In this document: positions 55,097 to 64,000 of the stretch, piece after piece | Layout: every line of letters starts with the position of its first letter | Numbering within the stretch: the first letter of the stretch is position 1 | Assembly: GCA_030066905.1 (NCBI GenBank) | Contig: JASJAR010000004.1 | Coordinates: forward strand, 1-64,000 | Direction of reading: 5' to 3' | DNA: 64,000 bases | Source of the DNA: Paracoccaceae bacterium | Lineage (GTDB): Bacteria > Pseudomonadota > Alphaproteobacteria > Rhodobacterales > Rhodobacteraceae | Position numbers and translations under genes: made by a program | Notes under the pieces: model-generated | Told to the model about the DNA's origin: nothing | Databases searched by the model: none | What the model saw: the letters and a program-made list of their open reading frames with translations, nothing else

Positions 55097-55823
55097 AGAA
55101 CGCCTCGACCGCGGCCTGGAACTCCCGCGGCTTCTCCGCATGGAGCCAGTGGCCCGCGCCGGGGATCGCGGCAAAGCGGGCGGCGGGAAAATGGGTGCGG
55201 ATCTTATCGCGGTGGCCGCGTTCGACGTAAGTGCTTTCGGCGCCCGACAGAAACAGCGTCGGCCCCTCGAACACCCCGTCGATCTCGGTCCAGCCGGTGA
55301 TCCCGTCCATCTCCGCTTCGAGCGTATCGAGGTTGAGCCGCCAGGCCCTGGCCCGGACGTCGAGGGATTGCAGGAGGAAGGCCCGCACGCCGGGGTCGTC
55401 GACCGACCTTGCCAGGCGCCGGTCGGCATCGCCCCGGGTCTCGATCTGCGACAGGTCGATCCCGCGCATCGCCTCGATGAGCGGGGTCTGGGTATGGCCG
55501 TAGGCCACCGGCGCGATATCGGCGATGACGAGCCGTTTGACGCGCGAGGGTTGGGTGAGCGCCAGCGCCATCGCCGCCTTGCCGCCCATCGAATGACCGA
55601 TGACATCGCCGCCGGCGAGCGGGTCGAGATCGCCGGCGAGGTCGTGGTAGCTGTGGGTATCGGTCCAGGGGCTTGCCCCGTGGTTGCGCATGTCGGGGAC
55701 GGCGACCTCACGGCTCTCGCCCATGCGCCGCGCGATCGCGCCCCAGTTCCGCGCCGAGCCGAAGAGCCCGTGGACGATCAGGAGCGGCGCGCCGCCCGTC
55801 CCGTACCTCTCGACATGGAGCAC
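55065..55823 (-). CDS. Alpha/beta-hydrolase (YbfF-like esterase)
   Basis: A 252-residue esterase. Seen: PLLIVHGLFGSARNWGAIAR (oxyanion HG), VPDMRNHGASPWTD, VIGHSMGGKAAMALALTQPS (nucleophile Ser in GHSMGG), GPTLFLSGAESTYVE (acid region) and IPGAGHWLHAEKPREF (catalytic His). It resembles E. coli YbfF, an acyl-CoA/short-chain esterase. The start is GTG 55823, directly abutting the glyA stop, so it is probably co-expressed with glyA. Confidence 0.92.
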   Translation of the reverse strand: MLHVERYGTGGAPLLIVHGLFGSARNWGAIARRMGESREVAVPDMRNHGASPWTDTHSYHDLAGDLDPLAGGDVIGHSMGGKAAMALALTQPSRVKRLVIADIAPVAYGHTQTPLIEAMRGIDLSQIETRGDADRRLARSVDDPGVRAFLLQSLDVRARAWRLNLDTLEAEMDGITGWTEIDGVFEGPTLFLSGAESTYVERGHRDKIRTHFPAARFAAIPGAGHWLHAEKPREFQAAVEAFFTMTDGASGP

Positions 55824-57119
55824 CTAGGCGCCGGGATAGACCGGGAACCGGCCGCAGAGCTCCAGCACGTTCGAGCGGACCTTGGCCTCGACGGCTCCGT
55901 TGCCGTCCTCGCCGTTCTCGCCAAGCCCCTCGACGACCTCGACGATCCAGTCCGCGATCTGGCGGAACTCGGGTTCGGCAAAGCCGCGCGTCGTGCCGGC
56001 AGGCGAGCCGAGCCGGATACCGGAGGTCACGGTCGGTTTCTCGGTATCGAAAGGGATGCCGTTCTTGTTGACGGTGATATGGGCCCGCCCCAGCGCCTTT
56101 TCTGTCGCGTTGCCCTTCACGCCCTTGGGCCGCAGATCGACAAGCAGCACATGGCTGTCGGTCCCGCCGGTGACGAGGTCGAGCCCGGCCTTCACAAGCT
56201 GGTCGCCCATTGCTTGCGCATTGGCGATGACCTGGCGCTGATAGTCCTTGAACTCCGGCCGCAGCGCCTCGCCGAAGGCCACGGCCTTGGCCGCGATTAC
56301 ATGCATCAGGGGGCCGCCCTGGATGCCGGGGAAGATTGCCGAGTTGACCTTCTTGGCGATGGTCTCGTCATCGGTGAGGATCATGCCCCCGCGCGGGCCG
56401 CGGAGGGTCTTGTGGGTCGTGGTCGTCACCGCATGAGCGTGGGGGAAGGGCGACGGGTAGAGACCGGCAGCAACGAGCCCCGCGAAATGGGCCATGTCGA
56501 CGAGCAAATAAGCGCCCACGCTGTCGGCGATCTGGCGGAACTTCGCGAAGTCGAGGATGCGCGGGATGGCCGAGCCGCCGGCGATGAGCATCTTCGGTTG
56601 GTGCTCGGCGGCGAGCGCCGCGATCTGGTCGTAATCGGGCAGCATGTCCTGGCGCCGGACGCCGTATTGCACCGCGTTGAACCACTTGCCCGATTGGTTC
56701 GGCTTCGCCCCATGGGTGAGGTGCCCGCCCGCATCGAGGCTCATGCCGAGAATAGTGTCGCCGGGCTGGAGAAGGGCGGTGAAGACCCCCTGGTTGGCCT
56801 GGCTGCCGGAATTCGGCTGAACGTTCGCAAATCCGCAGCCGAAGAGCGCCTTTGCGCGGTCGATGGCAAGTGTCTCCGCGACATCGACATACTGACAACC
56901 GCCGTAATAGCGGCGCCCGGGGTAGCCTTCGGCGTATTTGTTCGTCATGACCGACCCCTGGGCCTCGAGCACTGCCTTGGAGACGATGTTTTCGGAGGCG
57001 ATGAGTTCGATCTCGTCGCGCTGCCGACCCAGTTCTTTCGCGATGGCGTCTGCGAGTTCGGGGTCGCGGCTCTGAAGATGTTCGGTGAAGAAACCGTCGT
57101 CGCGGTGGGAAACGTTCAT
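55824..57119 (-). CDS. glyA: Serine hydroxymethyltransferase
   Basis: PLP enzyme converting serine and tetrahydrofolate to glycine and methylene-THF, the main C1 source. 431 residues. Seen: [74 protein letters not shown] and [20 protein letters not shown] (PLP Lys). ATG 57119; the 30-residue extension to 57209 is not conserved sequence. It diverges from nadK. Confidence 0.98.
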   Translation of the reverse strand: MNVSHRDDGFFTEHLQSRDPELADAIAKELGRQRDEIELIASENIVSKAVLEAQGSVMTNKYAEGYPGRRYYGGCQYVDVAETLAIDRAKALFGCGFANVQPNSGSQANQGVFTALLQPGDTILGMSLDAGGHLTHGAKPNQSGKWFNAVQYGVRRQDMLPDYDQIAALAAEHQPKMLIAGGSAIPRILDFAKFRQIADSVGAYLLVDMAHFAGLVAAGLYPSPFPHAHAVTTTTHKTLRGPRGGMILTDDETIAKKVNSAIFPGIQGGPLMHVIAAKAVAFGEALRPEFKDYQRQVIANAQAMGDQLVKAGLDLVTGGTDSHVLLVDLRPKGVKGNATEKALGRAHITVNKNGIPFDTEKPTVTSGIRLGSPAGTTRGFAEPEFRQIADWIVEVVEGLGENGEDGNGAVEAKVRSNVLELCGRFPVYPGA

Positions 57120-57260
57120 GTCGCGGAACCTTGTGTCGGGTTCGGGGTCGCCGCCTGATACCGGATCGTTTCGCCCGTGGGAAGCCGCCATCGGACGCGG
57201 ACTTGCCAAACCTCCCCGCCCGGGCCATCACCCTCGAACGAGGAACCGGGACGCCCTTAC

Positions 57261-58019
57261 GTGACCGCAGACCGCATTGCCTTTCGCGCCAGCGACACCG
57301 AGGTCGCACAGGACGCCCTTGCGGCCCTGGCCACCCGCTACGGGTCGTTCGACGATGCGGATGTGGTCGTCGCGCTAGGTGGCGACGGGTTCATGCTGGA
57401 AACGCTCGGCGACCCATCGCTCAGGGGCCGCGCCGTCTATGGCATGAACTGCGGCACGGTCGGGTTTCTGATGAACGAGTATTCCGAGGACGACCTGCCG
57501 GGGCGGCTGGCGGCCTCCGAGGAGGCCGTGCTCAACCCCCTGCGGATGCGGGCGGGCGGGGCCAATGGCGAGGTCCACGAGGCGCTCGCGATAAACGAGG
57601 TTTCGCTCCTGCGCGCGGGGCCCCAGGCGGCCTGGCTGAAGATCTCGGTCGATGGCAAGACGCGGCTGGAGGAGCTCGTCTGCGATGGGGCCCTCCTTTC
57701 TACCCCGGCAGGCTCGACGGCCTACAACTATTCCGCCCACGGCCCGATCCTGCCTATCGGGTCGGATGTGCTCGCCCTCACGGCCATGGCCGCCTTCCGG
57801 CCACGGCGCTGGCGCGGTGCGCTCCTGCCGAGCACCGCCCTCGTCCGCTTCGACGTGCTCGACCCCGTCAAGCGTCCGGTTATGGCCGATGCCGACAGCC
57901 GCTCGGTGCGCGATGTGCATTGGGTCGAGGTGAAGAGCGACCCGACGATCCGGCACCGGTTGCTCTTCGACCCGGGCCACGGTCTCGAAGAGCGGCTCAT
58001 CCGCGAGCAGTTCATCTGA
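57261..58019 (+). CDS. nadK: NAD kinase
   Basis: Phosphorylates NAD to NADP. 252 residues, the short alphaproteobacterial form. Seen: [20 protein letters not shown] (start), [20 protein letters not shown] (GGDG catalytic motif), [40 protein letters not shown] (NE/D motif) and [20 protein letters not shown]. The start is GTG 57261, where family similarity begins. Confidence 0.96.
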   Translation: MTADRIAFRASDTEVAQDALAALATRYGSFDDADVVVALGGDGFMLETLGDPSLRGRAVYGMNCGTVGFLMNEYSEDDLPGRLAASEEAVLNPLRMRAGGANGEVHEALAINEVSLLRAGPQAAWLKISVDGKTRLEELVCDGALLSTPAGSTAYNYSAHGPILPIGSDVLALTAMAAFRPRRWRGALLPSTALVRFDVLDPVKRPVMADADSRSVRDVHWVEVKSDPTIRHRLLFDPGHGLEERLIREQFI

Positions 58020-58093
58020 GACCGCCTTACGCTGCCCTTTAACGCGGCCATAACCCGGGTTTGTCATCACGCGCAGGAAAGCCCGGGGCCGAC

Positions 58094-59503
58094 ATGACCG
58101 ACCAACTTCTCAAAGAGCCTGCAACCGCATCGAACGATCCCGCATTGTCGAAGATCGCCTCGCTCAGTGCCGCGCTCGGCTTCGACATCGTGGAAATCGC
58201 GGGGTTCATCGAAGGGCTCGATGCCAAGGCGACCGTGCAGCTTCAGCGGATTCGGGAGGCCGAACGTGCCGCAGGCGAGATCTCGGCGGCGAACGATCGG
58301 GTCAGAGACCATATCGGCGCTGCCGCGGCGGCGAGCGCGCAGGGGCTCGACGCCGTCGTCGGCTCGGTCGAGAACCTCCAGGTGGCCGGCGAACGGGCGC
58401 GAGCGGTGGCCGAATGGGTACAGGGCCTCAAGGCGCGGATGGACGCGATCGAGGAAACGCTGGCGCGGGTGAGCGAGAACAACCGCGAAATCGGGCTGAT
58501 CGCGAAACAGGTCAACATCCTTGCGATCAACGCCAAGATCGAGGCCACCCGCGCCGGCGAGGCCGGCCGGGGCTTCGGGTCGGTCGCCGACGCGGTCAAC
58601 GAACTCAGCCGGAAAACGGCGCTTGCCGGCGAACGCAACTCCGATGCGGCTGAGGCACTCACGCGGGCCCTGGGCGAGCTTTCGGCCGAGGCGGTGAAGA
58701 TCTCCCTCTCGGCGGCGGAAGTGACGGCGGGCTCGGAAGGGGCCGATGCGGCCCTCGGCGAAATCGCTGACCATGTCCGGCGCGCGTCGGACGCCGCACA
58801 GGGGGTCGTGATCGATGTCGATGCCACCCAGGATGCCATCGGCAGTTTCCGACCGTTGTTTGACGGGACGTCCGCGGAACTGACCACTCTGACGACCGAG
58901 GTCCGTGCCGTCGGCGGCCGGACGGAGTCTCTCGTCGATCTCTCCGAAGCGCTCGTTCAGACCAGCGTCGAAGCCGGTGGCGCGGCAGAAGACGCCCGGA
59001 TGATCGCCAAGGCGCAGGAGATCGCCTCGGATGTCGCCGAGCTCTTCGAAACCGGGGTCGCCTCGGGGCGCATCACCCTGGCCGATCTCTTCTCGCGGAG
59101 GTACGAACCGGTCCCGGGCACCGACCCCGAACAACTCATGGCGCCGTTCACGCGGTTCACCGACGAGGTGCTTCCGCCGGTGCTCGAAGCCGCGCTCGAC
59201 TTCGACCCAGGCGTGGTGTTCTGCGCCGCCGTCGATGAAAACGGTTACTTGCCAACCCACAACCGGAAATTCTCCCAGCCGCAGGGGACGGACCCGGTCT
59301 GGAACGCCGCCAATTGCCGCAACCGGAGGCTCTTCAACGACAGGGTCGGTCTCAAGGCAGGGCGCAACACGCGGAGCTTTCTGATTCAGCTCTATCGCCG
59401 AGACATGGGCGGCGGCAGCTTCGTGCTGATGAAGGACGTCTCGGCACCGATCCGGGTCGACGGCCGGCACTGGGGCGGCTTGCGGCTGGCGTTCAAGGTC
59501 TAG
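58094..59503 (+). CDS. Cytoplasmic methyl-accepting chemotaxis-type receptor with C-terminal sensor domain
   Basis: A 469-residue soluble chemoreceptor with no membrane helix. Residues about 40-290 form the antiparallel MCP signalling coiled coil, with the conserved tip SENNREIGLIAKQVNILAIN and KIEATRAGEAGRGFGSVADA. Residues 325-469 form a globular domain (FTRFTDEVLPPVLEAALDFD, VFCAAVDENGYLPTHNRKFS, WNAANCRNRRLFNDRVGLKA, MKDVSAPIRVDGRHWGGLRL) that looks like a Cache/PAS-type sensor. The sensor-last order is the reverse of classic receptors. No che genes are nearby, so its cluster lies elsewhere. ATG 58094. Confidence 0.88.
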   Translation: MTDQLLKEPATASNDPALSKIASLSAALGFDIVEIAGFIEGLDAKATVQLQRIREAERAAGEISAANDRVRDHIGAAAAASAQGLDAVVGSVENLQVAGERARAVAEWVQGLKARMDAIEETLARVSENNREIGLIAKQVNILAINAKIEATRAGEAGRGFGSVADAVNELSRKTALAGERNSDAAEALTRALGELSAEAVKISLSAAEVTAGSEGADAALGEIADHVRRASDAAQGVVIDVDATQDAIGSFRPLFDGTSAELTTLTTEVRAVGGRTESLVDLSEALVQTSVEAGGAAEDARMIAKAQEIASDVAELFETGVASGRITLADLFSRRYEPVPGTDPEQLMAPFTRFTDEVLPPVLEAALDFDPGVVFCAAVDENGYLPTHNRKFSQPQGTDPVWNAANCRNRRLFNDRVGLKAGRNTRSFLIQLYRRDMGGGSFVLMKDVSAPIRVDGRHWGGLRLAFKV

Positions 59504-59546
59504 GGTCGGGGGAGGGGTCCTCCGGTGTGGTCGGCGATGGCCTTGA

Positions 59547-60013
59547 GCGGACGTTCGGGTCTTGCTCCGGCAGCTCTTGGCGAAACACGCCCCGGACTTG
59601 ATCCGGGGCCTCGATCCACCGGAGTGCCAAGACGATCGGGGTCCCGGGTCAAGCCCGGGACGCGGGTCACTCGGGGTCGGGGCGCGCAGCATCAACGCCC
59701 GCAACAGCCCATCTGCGGACGTCCGGGTCTTGCGCCGGCAGACCTTGGCGAAACACGCCCCGGACTTGATCCGGGGCCCCGACCCACCGGAGTGCCAAGA
59801 CGATCGAGGTCCCGGGTCAAGCCCGGGACGCGGGTTACTTGGGGTCGGGGTGCGCAGCATCAACGCCCGCAACAGCCCATTTGCGGACGTCCGGGTCTTG
59901 CGCCGGCAGACCTTGGCGAAACACGCCCCGGACGTGATCCGGGGCTTCGATCCACCCCGAGTGCCAAGCCTATCGAGGTCCCGGGTCAAGCCCGGGGCGC
60001 GGGAGCCTTTGGA
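59547..60013 (+). repeat. Tandem triplication of the dispersed palindromic element, 168-bp period
   Basis: Copies start at 59547, 59715 and 59883, each opening GCGGACGT-CGGGTCTTG. Each contains CTTGGCGAAACACGCCCCGG, the CCCCGGAC-TGATCCGGGG palindrome, GTCCCGGGTCAAGCCCGGG and, in copies 1 and 2, the trailer CAGCATCAACGCCCGCAACAGCCCAT. Copies 1 and 2 differ at only a few positions; copy 3 loses its trailer. The 722-bp gap between the chemoreceptor and prpE is otherwise empty. Reading frames here give repeated DPGPR-type peptides that are spurious. Confidence 0.93.
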
Positions 60014-60225
60014 TCGGGGCGCGCTCCACTCCGGGCCATGTGCGACCCCTCCGCGCGGGCGCTCGACAGGCCGCTCAGGGGCCGCCCACTTCCAGACCCG
60101 ATCCGGGCCCTCGTCCGGGGCGCTCGATGGGTTCGCGCTGCCCCGGATTGCGTCGGGGGCGGGTTGCCTTTTTGAGGTCCGCGCGCGCGCGCCCTGCCGC
60201 GACAGCGGCCCAGATACCTGCCCCC

Positions 60226-62121
60226 TCAGTCCCCGCCGTAGCCGATGCGTTGCAGCGCGGTCCTGATTTCGTCGAGGATCGCCGGGTCGTCGATGGTCGC
60301 GGGTATCTTGTACTCCGCGCCGTCGGCGATCTTGACCATGGTGGCGCGGAGAATCTTCCCCGAGCGGGTCTTCGGCAGCCGGTCGACGAGGACGGCGTGT
60401 TTGAACGCAGCCACCGGGCCGATCTGCTGGCGGACGAGCGTCACCAGTTCGGGGACGAGGTCGTCCTCGCTGCGGTCGGCACCGTTGTTGAGGCAGACGA
60501 ACCCGACCGGAAGCTGGCCCTTGAGTTCGTCGGTCACCCCGACGACGGCGCATTCGGCAATATCGGGGTGGCCGGCGAGCACTTCTTCCATGCCGCCCGT
60601 CGACAGCCGGTGGCCCGCGACATTGATGACATCGTCGGTGCGGGCCATGATGTAGAGGTAGCCGTCCTCATCGACATAGCCCGCATCCCCGGTCTCGTAG
60701 TATCCGGGGAATTGGTCGAGATAGCTCTTTCGGAACCGGTCTTCGGCATTCCAGAGCGAGGGCAGCGTTCCCGGCGGCAGCGGCAGCTTCACCGCGATGG
60801 CCCCGAGCGTGCCCGGCGGGACGGGGTGACCGCCCTCGTCGAGGATCTGCACGTCGTAGCCCGGCATCGCCACCGACGGGGAGCCGATCTTCACCGGCAG
60901 GGGCTCGATCCCCATCGGGTTGGCGGCGATGGCATAGCCCGTTTCGGTCTGCCACCAATGGTCGATCACGGGGACGTTCAGATGGGTCTCGGCCCAGCGG
61001 ATCGTGTCGGGGTCGGCCCGTTCGCCGGCAAGATAAAGACCTTTCAGGGAAGACAGGTCGTATTTGCCGATCTCTGCTCCGGCAGGATCGTCGCGCTTGA
61101 TGGCGCGGAAGGCGGTCGGCGCAGTGAAAAGCACCTTCACGCGATGGTCTTCGATCACCCGCCAGAAGGCGCCGGCATCCGGCGTGCCGACGGGCTTGCC
61201 CTCATAAACCACGGTGGTGCAGCCGTGGATCAGCGGGGCGTAGCAGATGTAGCTGTGGCCGACGACCCAGCCGACGTCGGAGGCGGCCCAGAACACCTCC
61301 CCGGGGGCCATGTCGTAGATCGCCGACATCGTCCAGTCGAGCGCTACGAGATGGCCGCCGGTGGGGCGGAGCACCCCTTTCGGCTGGCCGGTGGTACCCG
61401 AGGTGTAGAGGATGTAGGCAGGGTGGTTGCCTTCGACGGGCACGCAATCGGCAGGCTCGGTGCCGTGCTGGAAGCCGTACCAGTCCAGATCGCGCCCGGG
61501 CGTCAGAGCGGCGGTTTCCTGTTCGCGCTGGAAGATCACGCAGAAATCGGGCGCGTGCTCGGCCAGTTCGATCGCCTCGTCGAGGAGCGGTTTGTAATGG
61601 ACGATGCGCCCCGGCTCGATCCCGCAGGAGCCCGCGATGATTGCCTTCGGCGTCGCATCGTCGATGCGAACGGCGAGCTCGTGGGCGGCGAACCCGCCAA
61701 AGACGACCGAATGGATGGCACCGATCCGCGCGCAGGCGAGCATCGCTTCCAGCGCTTCGGGCACCATCGGCATGTAGACGATCACCCTGTCGCCCTTCCC
61801 GACGCCTTTCGCGCGAAGCGCCCCGGCGAGTGCGGCGACGCGGGTTTGCAGCTCGCGGTAGGTGATTTCGCGTTTGGTGTGGGTGACGGGGCTGTCGTAG
61901 ATGATCGCCAGCCGGTCGCCGTGGCCGGCTTCCACATGGCGGTCGACCGCGTTCCAGCAGCCGTTCACGCGCCCGTCGGAGAACCATTCATAGAGCGGAG
62001 CGTTCTCGGCAAAGAGCGCCTTTGAGGGGCGGCGCTCCCAGTCAATCGCCGCCGCGGCCTTCATCCAGAAGGCCTCCGGGTCTGCAAGCGATGCCTTGTA
62101 GATGTCGGCGTATGTCGTCAT
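60226..62121 (-). CDS. prpE: Propionyl-CoA synthetase (acyl-CoA synthetase, PrpE type)
   Basis: Adenylate-forming ligase activating propionate to propionyl-CoA. 631 residues. Seen: TTYADIYKASLADPEAFWMK (PrpE-type N-terminus), ILYTSGTTGQPKGVLRPTGG (P-loop), AASDVGWVVGHSYICYAPLI, DHWWQTETGYAIAANPMGIE, YYETGDAGYVDEDGYLYIMA, DDVINVAGHRLSTGGMEEVL and the C-terminal LPKTRSGKILRATM (acetylatable catalytic Lys). The PTGGH after the P-loop and the short N-terminus favour PrpE over Acs. A TTTGCAAA-rich operator lies upstream. Confidence 0.94.
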   Translation of the reverse strand: MTTYADIYKASLADPEAFWMKAAAAIDWERRPSKALFAENAPLYEWFSDGRVNGCWNAVDRHVEAGHGDRLAIIYDSPVTHTKREITYRELQTRVAALAGALRAKGVGKGDRVIVYMPMVPEALEAMLACARIGAIHSVVFGGFAAHELAVRIDDATPKAIIAGSCGIEPGRIVHYKPLLDEAIELAEHAPDFCVIFQREQETAALTPGRDLDWYGFQHGTEPADCVPVEGNHPAYILYTSGTTGQPKGVLRPTGGHLVALDWTMSAIYDMAPGEVFWAASDVGWVVGHSYICYAPLIHGCTTVVYEGKPVGTPDAGAFWRVIEDHRVKVLFTAPTAFRAIKRDDPAGAEIGKYDLSSLKGLYLAGERADPDTIRWAETHLNVPVIDHWWQTETGYAIAANPMGIEPLPVKIGSPSVAMPGYDVQILDEGGHPVPPGTLGAIAVKLPLPPGTLPSLWNAEDRFRKSYLDQFPGYYETGDAGYVDEDGYLYIMARTDDVINVAGHRLSTGGMEEVLAGHPDIAECAVVGVTDELKGQLPVGFVCLNNGADRSEDDLVPELVTLVRQQIGPVAAFKHAVLVDRLPKTRSGKILRATMVKIADGAEYKIPATIDDPAILDEIRTALQRIGYGGD

Positions 62122-62184
62122 GTGCCCCTCCTCCTCGCCGCCTCTGTTACGCCTGCGCCGATGGGGCTGACAAGCTTGCGACGG

Positions 62185-62310
62185 TCGGTCCGCGTCAGAA
62201 TGGCGCAAAATCTTCGCAGGATTTGCGCCGTCGACCTGCAAATATTTGCAAATCCTGCAAGCCTATGCCGGCGGCCGGTTGGGCGCCGTTGGGGTTGCAA
62301 AACTGCGAAC
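62185..62310. promoter_or_regulatory. prpE promoter region with TGCAAA half-sites (PccR/ScfR-type operator candidate)
   Basis: The gap 62122-62328 contains TTTGCAAA at 62245-62252, flanked by CCTGCAAA (62235-62242) and CCTGCAAG, with further GCGCAAAATC, GATTTGCGCC and TTGCAAA variants. In Rhodobacter sphaeroides the propionyl-CoA-responsive regulator PccR, of the ScfR family, binds paired TTTGCAAA boxes (recalled from the literature). A homologue would fit here upstream of a propionate-activation gene. Confidence 0.6.
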
Positions 62311-62328
62311 CGGGCGGCGCCGAATCGC

Positions 62329-64000
62329 CTAGCCGTAATGCGCAACCGGGGTGCCGGCGAGGGCGGAGATGTTCAAAAGCCCCCGCGCGGTGATCGCAGG
62401 CGTGACGATATGGGCACGGTTGCCCATTCCCATCAGGATCGGGCCGACCTCGAGCCCGCCGCCCTTGGTCTTTAGGATGTTGCGCACGCCCGAGGCCGCA
62501 TCGGTATTGGCGAAGACCAGCACGTTGGCGGCCCCTTCGAGGCGGCTGTTGGGGAAGTCGCGCGCCCGCAACTCGGGCGTCAGGGCGCTGTCGGTGTGCA
62601 TCTCGCCCTCGTAGACGAATGGGCGCGGTTCGCTATCGAGGATCGCCAGTGCCGCCCGCATCCGGCGTCCGCTCGTCGTGTCGAGGTTGCCGAACTGGCT
62701 GTGCGAGCAGAGCGCGATCTTCGGTTCGAGCCCGAAGCGGCCCACATGGCGCGCCGCGGCGATCACTGTCTCGGCGATCTGCTCGGGGCTCGGGTCAGGG
62801 TGGACATGGGTATCGGCGACAAAGAGCGGACCGTCTTCGAGGATCATCAGCGACAGCGCGCCGATTGGCCGGAGGCCTCCGGTGCCAAGCACCTCGCGGA
62901 CGTAGTTGAGATGCCACAGGTATTGGCCGAACGTGCCCGCGATCATCGAATCCGCTTCGCCGCGATGCACCATGACGGCGGCGATGGCGGTGGTGTTGGT
63001 GCGCATGATCGCCCGGGCAATGTCGGGTGTAACCCCACGGCGCTCCATGATCCCGTGATAAGTCGTCCAGTAATCGCGGTACCGCGGATCGTTCTCGGGG
63101 TTCACCAGTTCGAAATGGGTGCCGGGGCGGATCTTCAGCCCCGCCCGTTCGGCGCGGGCTTCGATCACATCGGGCCGGCCGATAAGGATCGGCTTGTCGG
63201 TTGTCTCTTCGAGGATGGCATTGGCGGCGCGGAGCACCCGTTCGTCCTCGCCCTCTGCAAAGACGAGCTTCCGCTCGGCGGTGGCGGCGGCCTCGAAGAC
63301 GGGGCGCATGATGAGGGCGGAGCGAAAGACCGAACCGTCGAGATGGCGTTTGTAGTCGGCGAGGTTCTCGATGGGGCGCCTGGCGACGCCGGTCTCCATC
63401 GCGGCCCTGGCGACGGCGGAGGCGACGACGCCCATGAGCCTGGGGTCGAAGGGTTTCGGGATCAGGTAATCCGGGCCGAAGGACAATTGCTCGCCCTGAT
63501 AGGCTGCCGCCGCCTCGGCGCTCGTCGTGGCGCGAGCCAGTTCGGCGATGCCGGCGATACAGGCCAGCTCCATCTCATCGTTGATTTCTGTCGCCCCGGC
63601 GTCGAGCGCGCCGCGAAAAATGAAGGGGAAACAGAGCACGTTGTTGACCTGGTTGGGAAAATCTGACCGCCCCGTCGCGATGATCGCCCCGGGGACGGCC
63701 TCGCGTGCGTCGGCGGGGTCGATTTCGGGCGTCGGGTTGGCGAGCGCGAAGATGATCGGCCGTTCAGCCATGCGCCGGGCCATCGCGGGCGTCAGCACAC
63801 CGGGGCCGGACAGGCCAAGAAAGAGGTCGGCACCGTCGATCACGTCGCCGAGGGTTCGCGCGCCGCCGGGCTGGGCATAGGCGGCCTTCTGCGGCGTCAT
63901 ATCCTCGGCGCGGCCTTCGTGGACAAGGCCGTGGAGGTCGCAGAGCCACACGTTCTCGCGCCTCACGCCGAGTTTCAGGAGCATGTCGAGGCAGGCGATC
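62329..64000 (-). CDS. maeB: NADP-dependent malic enzyme with phosphotransacetylase-like C-terminal domain (5' end beyond window)
   Basis: Oxidative decarboxylation of malate to pyruvate. About 557 residues are visible of a roughly 750-residue protein. Seen: CLDMLLKLGVRRENVWLCDL (NAD(P)-binding domain), IFALANPTPEIDPADAREAV, ATGRSDFPNQVNNVLCFPFI and FRGALDAGATEINDEMELAC, then the Pta-like regulatory domain (LVFAEGEDERVLRAANAILE; MVHRGEADSMIAGTFGQYLW; NVLVFANTDAASGVRNILKT). The Pta domain of MaeB proteins is non-catalytic and binds acetyl-CoA for inhibition. Confidence 0.96.
   Translation of the reverse strand, partial: IACLDMLLKLGVRRENVWLCDLHGLVHEGRAEDMTPQKAAYAQPGGARTLGDVIDGADLFLGLSGPGVLTPAMARRMAERPIIFALANPTPEIDPADAREAVPGAIIATGRSDFPNQVNNVLCFPFIFRGALDAGATEINDEMELACIAGIAELARATTSAEAAAAYQGEQLSFGPDYLIPKPFDPRLMGVVASAVARAAMETGVARRPIENLADYKRHLDGSVFRSALIMRPVFEAAATAERKLVFAEGEDERVLRAANAILEETTDKPILIGRPDVIEARAERAGLKIRPGTHFELVNPENDPRYRDYWTTYHGIMERRGVTPDIARAIMRTNTTAIAAVMVHRGEADSMIAGTFGQYLWHLNYVREVLGTGGLRPIGALSLMILEDGPLFVADTHVHPDPSPEQIAETVIAAARHVGRFGLEPKIALCSHSQFGNLDTTSGRRMRAALAILDSEPRPFVYEGEMHTDSALTPELRARDFPNSRLEGAANVLVFANTDAASGVRNILKTKGGGLEVGPILMGMGNRAHIVTPAITARGLLNISALAGTPVAHYG

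Noticed and set aside
59525-60266. Two overlapping plus-strand ORFs with repeated DPGPR-like peptides
   Set aside because: They are translations of the 168-bp tandem palindromic repeat. The peptide repeats simply mirror the DNA repeat, and there is no start signal or homologous fold.

Overview
The window is chromosomal DNA of a high-GC alphaproteobacterium, most likely a member of Rhodobacterales (Roseobacter/Rhodobacter group). The evidence is a GcrA cell-cycle regulator, two DUF6455-type small proteins, a DUF1467 protein, a methylmalonyl-CoA pathway (mce, meaB) with a propionyl-CoA synthetase, an FnrL-type box, a bacterial NavMs-like sodium channel, and strongly G/C-ending codons. I saw no rRNA, tRNA, CRISPR array, prophage or integrase. 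Both window edges cut genes: carB on the left and a MaeB-type malic enzyme on the right, both on the minus strand.

Layout. 1-8.2 kb: carB, then a surface-glycan cluster made of a GT4 glycosyltransferase, a decayed UPF0104-like membrane protein, a GT2 transferase and two tandem paralogous GT-C-like membrane proteins. 8.2-27.3 kb: housekeeping and conserved genes (cfa, aspS, a response regulator, mce, an EI24 protein, a nitroreductase, a histone-deacetylase homologue, an M48 lipoprotein, rimO, an AsmA protein, a permease/LysR pair, gcrA). 27.5-38.9 kb: argD-argF, gnd, hrpB, meaB, rpmB, a copper-chaperone pair, a sirtuin and a low-molecular-weight phosphatase. 39-46.4 kb: the sodium channel, ppk2, a phytase-like esterase and a translationally coupled glycosyltransferase/ATP-grasp pair. 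46.4-54.5 kb is the accessory-looking part. It holds REP palindromes and their RAYT transposase, a protein with an 80-residue Ala/Ser repeat, an AT-richer gene with a ClpA N-domain and no AAA+ motor, lepA, a DksA-like regulator, two very small genes and a 0.9-kb non-coding stretch. 54.6-64 kb: cytochrome b561, an esterase, glyA, nadK, a soluble chemoreceptor with its sensor at the C-terminus, prpE behind a TTTGCAAA-type operator, and maeB.

The genes connect in a few ways. prpE, mce and meaB are separate parts of propionate/methylmalonyl-CoA metabolism; with MaeB they would carry propionate carbon to succinyl-CoA and on to pyruvate. argD-argF belong to arginine synthesis and carB to carbamoyl phosphate supply. 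The two copper genes at 36.7-37.6 kb probably serve cytochrome oxidase assembly.

Two unrelated repeat families dominate the non-coding DNA. One is a roughly 120-170 bp element built on CCCCGGACTTGATCCGGGG and CCCGGGTCAAGCCCGGG palindromes, found in seven regions and tandemly triplicated with a 168-bp period near 59.5-60.0 kb. The other is a GTAGGGCGGGGTTCACCCCGCC-type REP, which has also landed in frame inside its own transposase gene and supplies that gene's stop codon. The most novel candidates are the ClpA-N membrane protein, the Ala/Ser-repeat gene pair, the REP-interrupted RAYT and the internally deleted flippase-like pseudogene.
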